Shown: positions 25,788 to 35,337, counted from the first letter of the stretch. The stretch: DNA of 64,000 nucleotides from CAWHHZ01 sp963829355 (GCA_963829355.1 CAWHHZ010000001.1:248001-312000); one strand, 5' to 3'. The notes: a model not told the origin generated them from the letters alone. Numbers and translations: made by a program.

Positions 25788-27308
25788 ATGGCTGTGCAGG
25801 GTGAGGAACTCGCCTCGAAAATAGAGGAAAAGATCAAACAGGCGATCGACTCGGTCGTCGAGGATATCCGGGTCTCGATCGATGACGTTCGCGACGTCGT
25901 GAACCAGCAGTTCGACGCGGTGCTCCAGAGCGTACTGGCCGACGCGAAGGCGATGTCGGTGAGAGCCGAGCTCGACGAAATGCTGGCCGGACAGGTCGCA
26001 CCGCCCCCGGCGGCTCCTCCGGAAACTCAGGCCGAACCGGGCCTCGGGAGCCGGGAGCTGAAAAAGGCAATTCAGCAGATCGAGCGGGGCGGGACCCAGG
26101 TCGACGTGCTCAACGCTCTGCTCGAGCAGTTGCTCGAGTTCGGATCGCGCGCTGCCCTGCTGATTCTCAAGAGCGACACCTTCAGCGGCTGGAAGGGGAA
26201 AGGTTTCTCCTCTTTCGGCGGCCAGGACGAGTTCGTCAAGAGACTCAGCGCCGGACCCGGCGAGATCCGAGAGCTCGACCGGTTGCGACTCGAAGAGAAG
26301 GTCGTGAGCTGGGATGGCGGATCGTTCGCGCAGAAGCTCGGAATCACGCCCCCAGCCAGCGCCCTCGTCGTTCCGATGGTGATCAAGGACAAGATCTCCG
26401 CCGCGGTATACGTCGACCGCATGCCGGACTCCGAGGGCAAGCTCGATCAGGCCGCAGTCGAGCTGCTCGTGTTCGCGACGGGCCTCCTCATCGACACGCT
26501 CGCAATCCGCAAGAAGGTTCCATCTCCCACCCTCAGCCGGGAAACGGATGCGGAGCCGTTCGAGTCCGAAGAGCCGGAAATGCTCGCGCACGGCCAGCTG
26601 CAGGCTCCTGAACCTGCAACGCCCGCGTCACGAGAGTTGACGATGGAGCGGGAGCAACCAGCACCACCCCGAACTGAACATGACAAGCCAGTTCCGGAGG
26701 TCGAGGAACCATCGGCGCCTCGACCGGCGTCGACCGGTATTGAGATGCCTTCGAGGTATCCCGAGCACGTAGAGCCCCCACGTCCGAAGGAGGAGCCTTC
26801 GCCGGTCGAGCCAATTCCGACTGAGCTCCGATCAGTCGAACCGCCGCCAGCCGAGACTCCGTCCGCGCCGCCGGCTGCCGCCACATCGGCTCCCGCGACT
26901 CCCGTGGAGCCCGCACCTCCAGAAGCGCCGCAGCCGTCCGCTCCGCCTCCGACACAGGTGAAACCGAAAACGGGAGGCTCTGGCGAGAGCACCCAGTATG
27001 TCCCGCCCCCCGGCGTGAAGGGCGGTTTTGCCGCGCGCGCGGAGATGGGCGAGGACGCGAAAAAGCACGACGACGCCCGCCGATTCGCGCGGCTGCTGGT
27101 CTCCGAGATCAAGCTCTACAACGAGGGTAAAGTCGATCAGGGCCGCAAGAACGGCGATCTCTACGAAAGACTCAAAGAAGACATCGACCGTAGCCGCCAG
27201 ATGTATGAGGACCGGGTACCGAGCGAAGTCAGGGATGTCTCGAACTACTTCTACGACGAGCTCGTGAGGATCCTCGCCGACGGAAACACCGACGCTCTCG
27301 GTCTCTGA
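25788..27308 (+). CDS. Cytoplasmic protein with GAF-like middle domain and proline-rich linker
   Basis: The 506-residue product has an N-terminal coiled helix (EELASKIEEKIKQAIDSVVE), a globular GAF-like domain at about residues 85-245 (FGSRAALLILKSDTFSGWKG, SALVVPMVIKDKISAAVYVD), and a Pro/Glu-rich linker (about 250-400). A conserved helical end (DDARRFARLLVSEIKLYNEG, YNEGKVDQGRKNGDLYERLK) finishes it. AGGGAGATGTC precedes the ATG. The C-terminal helix-rich box is found in several Acidobacteria proteins; the function is unknown. Confidence 0.72.
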   Translation: MAVQGEELASKIEEKIKQAIDSVVEDIRVSIDDVRDVVNQQFDAVLQSVLADAKAMSVRAELDEMLAGQVAPPPAAPPETQAEPGLGSRELKKAIQQIERGGTQVDVLNALLEQLLEFGSRAALLILKSDTFSGWKGKGFSSFGGQDEFVKRLSAGPGEIRELDRLRLEEKVVSWDGGSFAQKLGITPPASALVVPMVIKDKISAAVYVDRMPDSEGKLDQAAVELLVFATGLLIDTLAIRKKVPSPTLSRETDAEPFESEEPEMLAHGQLQAPEPATPASRELTMEREQPAPPRTEHDKPVPEVEEPSAPRPASTGIEMPSRYPEHVEPPRPKEEPSPVEPIPTELRSVEPPPAETPSAPPAAATSAPATPVEPAPPEAPQPSAPPPTQVKPKTGGSGESTQYVPPPGVKGGFAARAEMGEDAKKHDDARRFARLLVSEIKLYNEGKVDQGRKNGDLYERLKEDIDRSRQMYEDRVPSEVRDVSNYFYDELVRILADGNTDALGL

Positions 27309-27325
27309 GGCGAAGAAGCCAAACG

Positions 27326-27445
27326 TCATCCTGAGCGCCAGCGAAGGATCGCGTAAGGGGTGACTCGAGGTGAATTGGCGGTGGAGACTCAGGGGACTCC
27401 ACGAGGCCGAAGGCCGCCGGGTGAAGTCTTCGCTCAGGATGACCC
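27326..27445. repeat. Palindromic CATCCTGAGC repeat, copy 4
   Basis: The left arm is GTCATCCTGAGCGCCAGCGAAGGATCGCG split over 27326-27354; the right end reads CTTCGCTCAGGATGACC at 27426-27442. The inner part differs from the other copies. It separates convergent genes. Confidence 0.8.
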
Positions 27446-27487
27446 CGGTCCACTGGAGACGGCGGTATCTCCCGCGAAACAGTGACG

Positions 27488-28435
27488 CTACGACTTCCTG
27501 GTCGAGGCCTCGATTTTCTTCCCGACCCGCAAGGCGAGCTCCAGCGCCGCGAGTCCGTCGAGTCCGCTGACCAGCGGGGTCTCGCGTTTACGGACACACT
27601 CGAGGAAGGCTTCGAGCTCGGCGCGGAGAGGCTCTTTCCGCTCCACCTCGACTCGTACCTCTTCGATACGCGGTTCGCCGTCGTTCTGAACGAGGCGATA
27701 GCCCTTGACTTCCTGTTCCTTCGTATCGACCGAGATATAGGCGTCCCGCCCGAAGATGCGAAACTTCCGCATCTTTTCGCTCGAGACCCTGCTCGCGACG
27801 AGGTTTGCCACGCTTCCGTCCACCATCTCCAGCCGCACATTCGCCATATCGACTTTCTCGGTGAGGACAGGCACCCCGATCGCCTCGATGCCGACGATCT
27901 CCTTGCCGAGCAGCGAGATCACGAGCTGCAGGTCGTGAATCATGAGATCGAGCAGAACGTCGATGTCGAGAGATCGGGCGGAGAAAACGCCGATCCGCTG
28001 CGCCTCGATGTATCGTGGATTCTGGACGATGGGAGCAGTCGCCTGGATCGCGGGGTTGTATCGTTCGACATGCCCCGTCTGGATGATGCGCCCGCTCTTT
28101 CCGGCGATCTCGATCAGCCGGCGGGCGGACTCCGGATCATCGGTAATCGGCTTCTCGATCATCACATCGCAACCGCTCTCGATCAGAGTCGTCGCCACCT
28201 CTGCATGCAGCACGGTCGGAGTTGCCACGACGGCACACTCGATCTCCTTTGCGAGGGATGCGACCGAATCGAATCGTCTGAGCCCGAGGTTCCCGGACAC
28301 CTCTGCAGCCCGCTCGTCGCTCGGCTCGACAAAGCCGACGACTTCGGCTTCCGGCATCTCGGTGAGGACACGAGCATGGAGCCGACCGAGGTATCCGACG
28401 CCGACGACTCCGGTGCGGGTCGTGTCTTGACTCAT
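27488..28435 (-). CDS. Gfo/Idh/MocA family oxidoreductase in the lipid A cluster
   Basis: The 315-residue product has a Rossmann start (GVVGVGYLGRLHARVLTEMP), the sugar-dehydrogenase EKPITDDPESARRLIEIAGK loop with its catalytic Lys, and a long C-terminal beta sheet domain (HDLQLVISLLGKEIVG). It oxidises a sugar nucleotide or sugar with NAD(P). It overlaps the LpxA stop by four bases (ATGA), so it belongs to the LpxD-FabZ-LpxA operon. In some bacteria a related gene, gnnA, lies beside lpxA and makes the 3-amino variant of lipid A; this role is possible but no gnnB is seen here. Confidence 0.9.
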   Translation of the reverse strand: MSQDTTRTGVVGVGYLGRLHARVLTEMPEAEVVGFVEPSDERAAEVSGNLGLRRFDSVASLAKEIECAVVATPTVLHAEVATTLIESGCDVMIEKPITDDPESARRLIEIAGKSGRIIQTGHVERYNPAIQATAPIVQNPRYIEAQRIGVFSARSLDIDVLLDLMIHDLQLVISLLGKEIVGIEAIGVPVLTEKVDMANVRLEMVDGSVANLVASRVSSEKMRKFRIFGRDAYISVDTKEQEVKGYRLVQNDGEPRIEEVRVEVERKEPLRAELEAFLECVRKRETPLVSGLDGLAALELALRVGKKIEASTRKS

Positions 28436-29214
28436 CGAATGATTCCTCTCTGAGAGGTACGAACGAAGTCGATCAGATAGCTGACTTCAGGGAGCTCTCC
28501 CAGATCAGCCTCGATCTTCTCCAATGCGGCTTCCCGTCTCATCTTCGATCGCACCAGCACCCGGTACGCCTGCTGGAGCGCATGAATGGTATCCGGAGAA
28601 AATCCTTTTCTTTCCAGTCCTATGGTGTTGACGCCATAGGTCTTCGGTGGGCGTGCGCCCACGGTCTTCATGAACGGCAGGACGTCCTGAGTGGCAATCG
28701 TCCATCCGCCGGTGAACGCGTAGTTGCCGACCTTGCAGAACTGATGAATCGCGGTGAAAGCTCCGATCACAGCGTGATCACCGACCTCGACGTGGCCAGC
28801 CAGTGTTCCGCCATTTGCGAAAAGGACATTCGACCCGACGATGCAGTCGTGAGCGATGTGCGAATACACCATCAGGAAATTGTCGTGCCCGATGACAGTC
28901 TTTCCTCCGCCGCCAACAGTTCCCCGGTTGATCGAGATGAACTCTCTGAATGTGTTCCGGTCGCCGATCGTCAGCGTCGTCTTCTCACCCTTGAACTTGA
29001 GATCCTGCGGCTCCGTGCCGATCGAGGATTGTCCGAAGAAGCGGTTGTCTCGACCGATCGTGGTCGGCCCTTCGATCCGCGTCGACGGACCGAGCCAGGT
29101 TCCATCACCGATGACGACATCCGGGCCGACGAAGCACCAGGGGCCGACTTCGACGCCGTCGCCGAGTACGGCACCCTCTTCGACAATGGCTGTCTGGTGG
29201 ATCACGTTGCTCAT
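28432..29214 (-). CDS. lpxA: UDP-N-acetylglucosamine O-acyltransferase LpxA
   Basis: The 260-residue product carries hexapeptide repeats of the left-handed beta helix (IHQTAIVEEGAVLGDGVEVG, DVVIGDGTWLGPSTRI). LpxA landmarks such as YSHIAHDCIVGSNVLFANGG (catalytic His) and IHQFCKVGNYAFTGG are also present. It transfers a hydroxyacyl chain from ACP to UDP-GlcNAc, the first step of lipid A synthesis. Its ATG overlaps the FabZ stop (ATGA). In an unusual Gfo/Idh context it might use the 3-amino sugar. Confidence 0.95.
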   Translation of the reverse strand: MSNVIHQTAIVEEGAVLGDGVEVGPWCFVGPDVVIGDGTWLGPSTRIEGPTTIGRDNRFFGQSSIGTEPQDLKFKGEKTTLTIGDRNTFREFISINRGTVGGGGKTVIGHDNFLMVYSHIAHDCIVGSNVLFANGGTLAGHVEVGDHAVIGAFTAIHQFCKVGNYAFTGGWTIATQDVLPFMKTVGARPPKTYGVNTIGLERKGFSPDTIHALQQAYRVLVRSKMRREAALEKIEADLGELPEVSYLIDFVRTSQRGIIR

Positions 29215-29651
29215 GCCGGCCGGTCCGAAACGATCGACATGAGCTCTGCTTCGGCAACGACTTTGCCGTCGACTCGCGCCGATCCCTTGAATTTTGCAGA
29301 GGAAGAGCGAGCCTGCAGGACGACCATCTCCAGAATGAGCTGGTCTCCCGGCACCACGGGCTTCCGAAAACGCGCCTTGTCGATCCCGCCGAAGTAGAAG
29401 AGCTTCTTGTCCCGATCCTCGAGATCCTTGAGGAACAGGATTGCGCCGCACTGCGCGAGCGCCTCGATGATCAGCACGCCGGGCATGATCGGGGCTCCCG
29501 GAAAATGGCCCTGAAAGTGTGGCTCATTCGCGGTGACGTTTTTCAGTCCCACAATTCTCTTGTTGTCTTCCCATTCGATGATCCGGTCGACCAGAAGAAG
29601 AGGAAACCGGTGGGGCAGCATTTTGAGTATGTCCTGTATCGTTAGCATCAT
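29211..29651 (-). CDS. fabZ: 3-hydroxyacyl-ACP dehydratase FabZ
   Basis: The 146-residue hotdog protein has ILKMLPHRFPLLLVDRI with the catalytic His and PHFQGHFPGAPIMPGVLIIE with the catalytic Glu region. It removes water from 3-hydroxyacyl-ACP in fatty acid synthesis. The gene overlaps lpxD (TGATG) and lpxA (ATGA), so the three are translated together and share the acyl-ACP pool. Confidence 0.96.
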   Translation of the reverse strand: MMLTIQDILKMLPHRFPLLLVDRIIEWEDNKRIVGLKNVTANEPHFQGHFPGAPIMPGVLIIEALAQCGAILFLKDLEDRDKKLFYFGGIDKARFRKPVVPGDQLILEMVVLQARSSSAKFKGSARVDGKVVAEAELMSIVSDRPA

Positions 29652-30670
29652 CAGTCCTTCGGTGCGTTGTCGACGCGATATTTCTCGAGCTGCGAAAGGC
29701 GCTTCATCAGATTGGGGAGCTTCCGGATCATCGCATCACTCCGCCGTGTCTCCGTCAGAGGCCGCGCCGGCACTCCGGCGAGAGTGATCGGCCCGTCGAA
29801 TGACTTGGTGACCGCAGTCTTCGCGGCAACCATCACCTGCGATCCAAGACGGATATGCCCCACCGCTCCGGACTGACCGCCAAAGGCACAGTAGTCGCCG
29901 ATGGTTGTCGAGCCGGCGATCCCGACCTGGCCCGCAAGGAAACAATGACGGCCGACCTCCACATTGTGAGCGATCATGACCAGGTTGTCGATTTTTGTAC
30001 CTTCTCTCACGATCGTGTCTTTGAGAGTCCCCCGGTCGATCGTCGTTCCCGAGCCGATTTCCACGTCGTTTTCAATGACCACTCCGCCTATCTGAGGGAT
30101 CTTGTGGTGGCGCCCGGCATGCGTTGCGAATCCAAAGCCATCGCCGCCGACCACAGCGCTCGAATGGACGATGCAACGCTCACCCAGCGTCACCCCCTGA
30201 TAGACGGTGACGTTGGGAAAGAGGACACTCTTCCGACCGATCGACACATGATCACCGATCGAGACACCCTCCCGGATGATCACGTCATCCTCGATGACGG
30301 CGTGCTCACCGATCGTGACGAACGGACCGATCCGCACATCGCTTCCGAGCCTTGCGGAGTTTGCGATCACCGCGTGCGGCGAGATGCCCGGAGGTGCGGG
30401 GATCGTCCAGAACCACTCTCTGAGTACCTGTGAGAAGGCGAAGTAGGGGTTCTCGACCCGGACCCAGGTATCGGAGCTTCCCTCCATATCCGCGGGGACG
30501 AGCAGGATGCCGGCGCCCGAACGACTCGCCGCGTCGGGGTCACCCGTGACGATGAATGACAGATCGGTCACTCCCGCTTCATCAAGTGGCCGGACGCGCT
30601 CGACGACGATCCCGGCATCTCCGGTGGTGACACCTCCGGTGAGCTCTGCGACCTGAGTGATGGTGAGCAT
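29651..30670 (-). CDS. lpxD: UDP-3-O-acylglucosamine N-acyltransferase LpxD
   Basis: The product of about 339 residues has the LpxD N-terminal substrate-binding domain (MLTITQVAELTGGVTTGDAG), many hexapeptide repeats, and the catalytic stretch LVMIAHNVEVGRHCFLAGQV with the conserved His. It adds the N-linked acyl chain in lipid A synthesis. I prefer ATG 30670; a GTG two codons upstream (30676) is possible. A terminator lies between it and the Skp gene upstream, so the lipid A genes may have their own promoter. Confidence 0.94.
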   Translation of the reverse strand: MLTITQVAELTGGVTTGDAGIVVERVRPLDEAGVTDLSFIVTGDPDAASRSGAGILLVPADMEGSSDTWVRVENPYFAFSQVLREWFWTIPAPPGISPHAVIANSARLGSDVRIGPFVTIGEHAVIEDDVIIREGVSIGDHVSIGRKSVLFPNVTVYQGVTLGERCIVHSSAVVGGDGFGFATHAGRHHKIPQIGGVVIENDVEIGSGTTIDRGTLKDTIVREGTKIDNLVMIAHNVEVGRHCFLAGQVGIAGSTTIGDYCAFGGQSGAVGHIRLGSQVMVAAKTAVTKSFDGPITLAGVPARPLTETRRSDAMIRKLPNLMKRLSQLEKYRVDNAPKD

Positions 30671-30699
30671 CGGCACGGGCGCGAATTGTAACAGTGATC

Positions 30700-30735
30700 A
30701 ACAACAAAAAGCCCCCGCGGATCCGCGGGGGCTTT
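30700..30735 (-). terminator. Rho-independent terminator between skp and lpxD
   Basis: GCCCCCGCGG and CCGCGGGGGC (30711-30732) form a 10-bp perfect stem with a two-base loop. On the minus strand it is followed by TTTTTGTTGTTG. It is 27 bases after the Skp stop. Confidence 0.9.
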
Positions 30736-30761
30736 CGGAGTGATACGGGAGCTCGACTTCC

Positions 30762-31289
30762 TCAGTTCGCTGCGGTTCCGGCTCGCTCGTTCACGCGCTT
30801 GATGACGACGTCGGTGACGTCGACGGCATCAGATGCGTAGACGAGTCCGGACTCCATCTTGTTGAAGATGACTGCGAAGCCCATTTCCTTCCCGACCTCG
30901 TTGATCACCGGCATGATCTCCTTCTCGAGAGCCTGGAGCGAACGATCGCGATGAGCGGTGAGCTCACGCTCTGCATCCTGTGCATTGCGCTGAAGGGTGA
31001 TCTTGCGATCGCTGATCTGCTGCTGGAGCTCCTGAGCCTTGTCCTCGCTGAGCGAGAGACGCTTCTGCTGGAAGTCCGCCTCGAGCTTCTTGATCTCGTC
31101 CTCCATCGCCTTGAGCCGGTCGACGTGCTGCTTCTGGATGACCTGCAGATTGTCGTACGCCTTCTTGCCAGCTTCAGATCCGGCGAGGACACGCTGAACG
31201 TCGATAATTGCGATTCTCGAAGGTACGCTCTGCGCGAACATCGGCGCGGCCATCAGGATCGCTAGTACAGTGAGCATTGCTTTCTTCAT
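30762..31289 (-). CDS. OmpH/Skp periplasmic chaperone
   Basis: The 175-residue protein has a cleavable signal (MKKAMLTVLAILMAAPMFAQ), then RIAIIDVQRVLAGSEAGKKA and a long coiled coil (residues about 50-130, rich in Gln, Lys, Glu), and a C-terminal NEVGKEMGFAVIFNKMESGL cap. This matches Skp, which carries unfolded outer-membrane proteins to BamA. AAGGAG lies nine bases before the ATG. It follows bamA by 53 bases and is followed by a terminator. Confidence 0.93.
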   Translation of the reverse strand: MKKAMLTVLAILMAAPMFAQSVPSRIAIIDVQRVLAGSEAGKKAYDNLQVIQKQHVDRLKAMEDEIKKLEADFQQKRLSLSEDKAQELQQQISDRKITLQRNAQDAERELTAHRDRSLQALEKEIMPVINEVGKEMGFAVIFNKMESGLVYASDAVDVTDVVIKRVNERAGTAAN

Positions 31290-31342
31290 GTGACGTTTCT
31301 CCTTGAGACATGGATTGTTGTTGAAAATGATTGGCTGGAGAC

Positions 31343-33715
31343 TCAGAACGTGCTCCCCACCGAAAACTGGAATGACTCGAAACGATCGTTGGGCCGGGGA
31401 TCGAGGTTGCTCGCGTAGATGAAGCGGAGAGGGAACTGGAACACCGGCAGGAAGATCCTCAGCTCCGCTCCCGCGGAATATCGGAGATCTCCGAGGTCCC
31501 AGTTTTCCTTGTAACCATAGGCCTGTCCTCCGTCGGCGAACAGTACGAACCGGAGCGGATCGTTGATGCGATAAATGTACTCGACGTTGAAGGTGGCGTA
31601 TTTGTGCCCTCCAACCGGGACGAGTTGACCGTTGCCGTAGATATCCTCTTCGGGAGAGATGCTGAACGACTTGAATCCTCGCAGGGATTGATCGCCGCCG
31701 AGGAAGAACCGCTCCGACCGCGGAACGCAGATCTGCTGGTTCTCTTCGTTGAGCTCATCGAAAAAGTGAACGCAGTCATCGTCGTTCTGCGGAAAGATCT
31801 GCCCCGCCTCCAGGTTGAAGCTCAGGATGTTCTTCGTGGAGATCTTGTGGAATCGCGAGAAGTTCAGGATCGGCTTGATCATGTTGATCGTGCCGCCGAG
31901 TGGACCGCCCGTGTAAGAGACTGAGAGCGAGGCGCGCGACCCGCGGGTGGTATCGAATGGATTGTCCCGCGAATCGTACCGATACGACGGAACAAAAGCC
32001 GAGGTCGTGAATTGCGTGTCTCGAATTCTCGGCAGTGGTACGTTGCCTTCCCGATCGGGTTGCGCCTGGAGCGTCACGTTTTCATCCCGGTCCTCGAAAC
32101 CGTAGAGAAAGCTGACGCTTTCGAAGCGATCGAGCCGGAAGCCGTACGCGATGCTGCCACCGACCGCGGCGCTCTCGAAGCCGAGTGCCGCCGGCAATTG
32201 TGTGTCACGCTTGAAAACCGAAACACCGAAAGACTGCGGCTTGTCGAGGAACCAGGGATCGGCATAGGAGAGGCTGAAGAAGTTCTGCTGATCGCCCTGT
32301 TGGAAGGAGACGCCGAGGCTCTCACCTTCTCCGAGCAGGTTTCGCGTCGAGAACTGGAACTGAGCGAAAAAGCCGTATCGCTCGGAGTAGCCGCCGCCGA
32401 ACTGGACGTCGTTCTTTCCTTCTTCCTTGCCCTTGACGGTGATGTCGACAGTCTTGTCCTCGGGATTGACCTCGAACTCCGGATCCTGAGTCAGCTTGAA
32501 GTAGCCGAGCTGGCCGAGCTTGTAGAGGCTGACCTTGAACGTCTCCATATCCATGACGTCGCCCTCGTCGAGATAGATCTCCCGGCGGAGGACCTTGTCC
32601 TTCGTGACGTCATTTCCTTCGAACTCGAGCCTTCCGAGACGGAACTGTTCCCCCTCGTAGACATTCAGATGGAGATCGACGAAATTGTCCTCCCCATCGC
32701 GGTACTCGGGATCGACGAACGCGTAGATGTAACCACGCCTGCGGTACAGTTCCTCGATCAGCTCGATACGGCTCTGAATCGCGCCCCGGCGAAGGACGTC
32801 GCCCTTCTCGAGAGGGAAGTTGCCAACCAGCCGCTCCTGATCGAAGACCTTCATCCCGTCGACGGTCACACCGTTGAAGTAGTGGACCGGACCTTCCTTG
32901 ATCGGAATCGTGATGTTGATGTACTTGCCGGTCTGATCGATCTGCGGCTCTCCGAAAGAGACCTTCTGGTAACCCTCATCCTGATAAAGATCGCGGATCC
33001 GCTCGAGATCCTCCTGCAGCTTCGAAGGTGTGTAGATGTTCTTCTTGCGGATCCAGGTGACGAGATTGTGGCGTTTGACCGCCTCCATCGCGCTCAAAAG
33101 ATCGAGACGTGAAAAGACCGTGTTGCCCTCGAAGTAGATCTGGGAGACTCGCGCCTTCAAACCTTCATCAATCTGGAAGATGACCCGCCGGTCACCCGGG
33201 CTCGACATCTCCTCGAGAGTCGTATCGACCGCTACGCCTTCGTGACCCGTCTCCACATATGCTTTCCGGATCGCCTCGGCGGCGCGCTGCAGGGTCTTCT
33301 GCTCGACGGGACTGCCGACGTGGACCTGAACGCCTTCGCGCTCTAGCGCTTCATTGATGTCACTGACCTTGAGAGCCTCGTTTCCGGTGTACTGGATCGC
33401 TCCGACGCGCGGCCTCTCCTCGACGTGGATCTGGAGAACGACGCCGCCTGCATCTCCCGGAACCGCTTCGATCCTGACGTTGTCGAAGAGTCCGGTCTGC
33501 CAGAGGCTGGAAAAATTCTGCCGGATCAGATCCGGAACATACGGATCGCCGGGGTATGCGCCGAGATAGACACGGATCGTGTCAGTCGCCACCAGGCGAT
33601 TGCCGATCACCTCGATGCGCTCGATCTTCCGCCCTTCCAGAGGCGCAGGTTCCTGTGCCCAGCCGGGGAGCGTGACCGCGATCAAAAGTAAGATTAGATA
33701 GACAGTTCGTTTCAT
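31343..33715 (-). CDS. bamA: Outer membrane assembly factor BamA
   Basis: The 790-residue product has a signal peptide, five POTRA domains (for example KIERIEVIGNRLVATDTIRV, RVSQIYFEGNTVFSRLDLLS, FRLGRLEFEGNDVTKDKVLR) and a C-terminal 16-strand barrel. The barrel has the Omp85 signature SERFFLGGDQSLRGFKSFSI (the RGF/RGY loop) and ends with a Phe in SFQFSVGSTF. It inserts beta-barrel proteins in the outer membrane. The bamA-skp order followed by lpxD-fabZ-lpxA is common to many Gram-negative bacteria and supports a diderm host. Confidence 0.97.
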   Translation of the reverse strand: MKRTVYLILLLIAVTLPGWAQEPAPLEGRKIERIEVIGNRLVATDTIRVYLGAYPGDPYVPDLIRQNFSSLWQTGLFDNVRIEAVPGDAGGVVLQIHVEERPRVGAIQYTGNEALKVSDINEALEREGVQVHVGSPVEQKTLQRAAEAIRKAYVETGHEGVAVDTTLEEMSSPGDRRVIFQIDEGLKARVSQIYFEGNTVFSRLDLLSAMEAVKRHNLVTWIRKKNIYTPSKLQEDLERIRDLYQDEGYQKVSFGEPQIDQTGKYINITIPIKEGPVHYFNGVTVDGMKVFDQERLVGNFPLEKGDVLRRGAIQSRIELIEELYRRRGYIYAFVDPEYRDGEDNFVDLHLNVYEGEQFRLGRLEFEGNDVTKDKVLRREIYLDEGDVMDMETFKVSLYKLGQLGYFKLTQDPEFEVNPEDKTVDITVKGKEEGKNDVQFGGGYSERYGFFAQFQFSTRNLLGEGESLGVSFQQGDQQNFFSLSYADPWFLDKPQSFGVSVFKRDTQLPAALGFESAAVGGSIAYGFRLDRFESVSFLYGFEDRDENVTLQAQPDREGNVPLPRIRDTQFTTSAFVPSYRYDSRDNPFDTTRGSRASLSVSYTGGPLGGTINMIKPILNFSRFHKISTKNILSFNLEAGQIFPQNDDDCVHFFDELNEENQQICVPRSERFFLGGDQSLRGFKSFSISPEEDIYGNGQLVPVGGHKYATFNVEYIYRINDPLRFVLFADGGQAYGYKENWDLGDLRYSAGAELRIFLPVFQFPLRFIYASNLDPRPNDRFESFQFSVGSTF

Positions 33716-33919
33716 CAGACCGTCAATTTGTCCTTTCTTGGGACGAATGGAAACCGGTGAGGTTTCGCCGGCGTTGGACCAACGCCGATCCGATCCCTCC
33801 AGACGCGGGGATCGTTGTCAGTGTGCAAACGAGTCGTCGGGACTGTTAGATTCCGGCCACTTCGCCTCCGATGCTCTCCGGTGCCGTCGCAGTCTATCCA
33901 TTTTCCGCCCGGGTCTGCT

Positions 33920-34348
33920 ATGTTCGCGGCCCGTATGTTCCGCGTCAGCCGCCAATACATCCTTTTGAGAACCGGAGCGTTTCTGCTCGATGCGCTCCTC
34001 ATCTCACTTCTTCTGATTCTGCCGGCGGCGCTTCTGAGCTGGGTCGTGATCCGCTCGGGAGGAGCCATGAACTGGATCGCGCGCATCTGGAACATCGCCT
34101 CGTTTCTGTTTCTCGTAGGCGTCCTCGTCCGTGACGGTCGTTCCGGAAGATCGATCGGCAAACTGATCATGGGACTCGAGCTCAAGCGCGTAGATGAAAG
34201 GCAGCCTGGACTGGCCTCTTCGCTCGTCCGGAATCTTCCCCTGATCATCCCGCTCCTGAACCTGGTGGAGGTGTTCGTCGCCCTCTTCAGCGACCAGGGA
34301 AGACGGATCGGTGATCGCCTCGCGGGTACGGTAGTCGTCGAGGAATGA
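33920..34348 (+). CDS. RDD family membrane protein
   Basis: The 142-residue product has three hydrophobic segments (FLLDALLISLLLILPAALLS, WIARIWNIASFLFLVGVLVR) and an RSIGKLIMGLEL motif, with SDQGRRIGDRLAGTVVVEE at the end, which is the RDD-family end motif. RDD proteins are thought to transport small compounds or ions; function here is unknown. The start could also be the ATG at 33935. It is divergent from bamA and overlaps the next gene by ATGA. Confidence 0.85.
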   Translation: MFAARMFRVSRQYILLRTGAFLLDALLISLLLILPAALLSWVVIRSGGAMNWIARIWNIASFLFLVGVLVRDGRSGRSIGKLIMGLELKRVDERQPGLASSLVRNLPLIIPLLNLVEVFVALFSDQGRRIGDRLAGTVVVEE

Positions 34349-35337
34349 GCGCCTTTTTCGGCATCACGGACCTGCATCTGCATCTCGAGGGGTCACTCTT
34401 TCCGAAGAGAGCGATCGATCTCGCCCGTGGCACCGAACACCCCTGGGCAAACGAAACGCTGCCGTCTCTCCGGCGCCGGTTCTCCTACTCGAGCTTCGAT
34501 CATTTCCTGCAGACCATACGCGAGATGTGTTCACTGCTCTGTTCGGTGACGTCGCTGCGTACTGCCGCCTCCGAGCTCTCCCTGTTCCTCGCAAGGCACG
34601 GCGTCCTGTATGCCGAGGTGTATGTCTCACCATTCATCTACATGAGAACCGGAATGACCTACCAGGAAGTGATCGAGGCCGTGACCACCGGCCTCGACGA
34701 AGCCGAGAGCTCGGGGGGCGCAAAGTGCGCGCTGTTGCTCGACTCCGTCAGGCATTGGGGACCGGAGGCAGCCGAGGCCGTGCTCGATGGGGCCGCCGCT
34801 CACCCTCACGAGCGAGTGATCGGCTTCGGACTCGGAGGAAGTGAGACCCCTCCTCTCGAACAGTTCGTTCAGGTGTTCGCACGGGCTGCATCTCTCGGAC
34901 TCAGACGAGTGGTCCACGCAGGAGAGACCGGATCGGGAGACGACGTATGGAAAGCGATCGAGTTGCTCGGTGTCGAGCGGATCGCCCACGGAATCAAAGC
35001 ACTGGAAAGCCCCAGGGCGTTGCGGACGCTCCGCGACCGGGAGATACCACTCGATCTCGCCGTCACCTCGAACTACCGTACCCGGGTCGCGACAGGTGAG
35101 CACCCGATCCGCCGGCTGCTCGATGCCGGCGTCACGCTGACTCTCAACACCGATGACCCTTCACTCTTTCGCACGGATCCCATCAGGGAGTACCACCGTG
35201 CGAGACGTTTCGGCAGAGTTTCAGCACAGGAGCTGTACACGATCGCGCACAACGGCATCGAGGCGTCTTTCGCCTCCGAGGAGCTGAAAGCGCAGCTGCG
35301 GAGGGAGCTCTCCCTCAGACGCTCCACCTTTGGATGA
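34345..35337 (+). CDS. Adenosine deaminase-family amidohydrolase
   Basis: The 330-residue enzyme has DLHLHLEGS (metal ligands), a HAGETGSGDDVWKAIELLGV segment with the catalytic Glu, RIAHGIKAL, and LNTDDPSLFRTDPIREYHRA with the Asp ligand. This is the adenosine/aminodeoxyfutalosine/AMP deaminase fold. The usual SNxxTG loop is changed to TSNYRTRVATGEHP, so the substrate cannot be fixed from the sequence. The gene is coupled to the RDD gene by an ATGA overlap. It probably acts in purine salvage or futalosine menaquinone synthesis. Confidence 0.88.
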   Translation: MSAFFGITDLHLHLEGSLFPKRAIDLARGTEHPWANETLPSLRRRFSYSSFDHFLQTIREMCSLLCSVTSLRTAASELSLFLARHGVLYAEVYVSPFIYMRTGMTYQEVIEAVTTGLDEAESSGGAKCALLLDSVRHWGPEAAEAVLDGAAAHPHERVIGFGLGGSETPPLEQFVQVFARAASLGLRRVVHAGETGSGDDVWKAIELLGVERIAHGIKALESPRALRTLRDREIPLDLAVTSNYRTRVATGEHPIRRLLDAGVTLTLNTDDPSLFRTDPIREYHRARRFGRVSAQELYTIAHNGIEASFASEELKAQLRRELSLRRSTFG

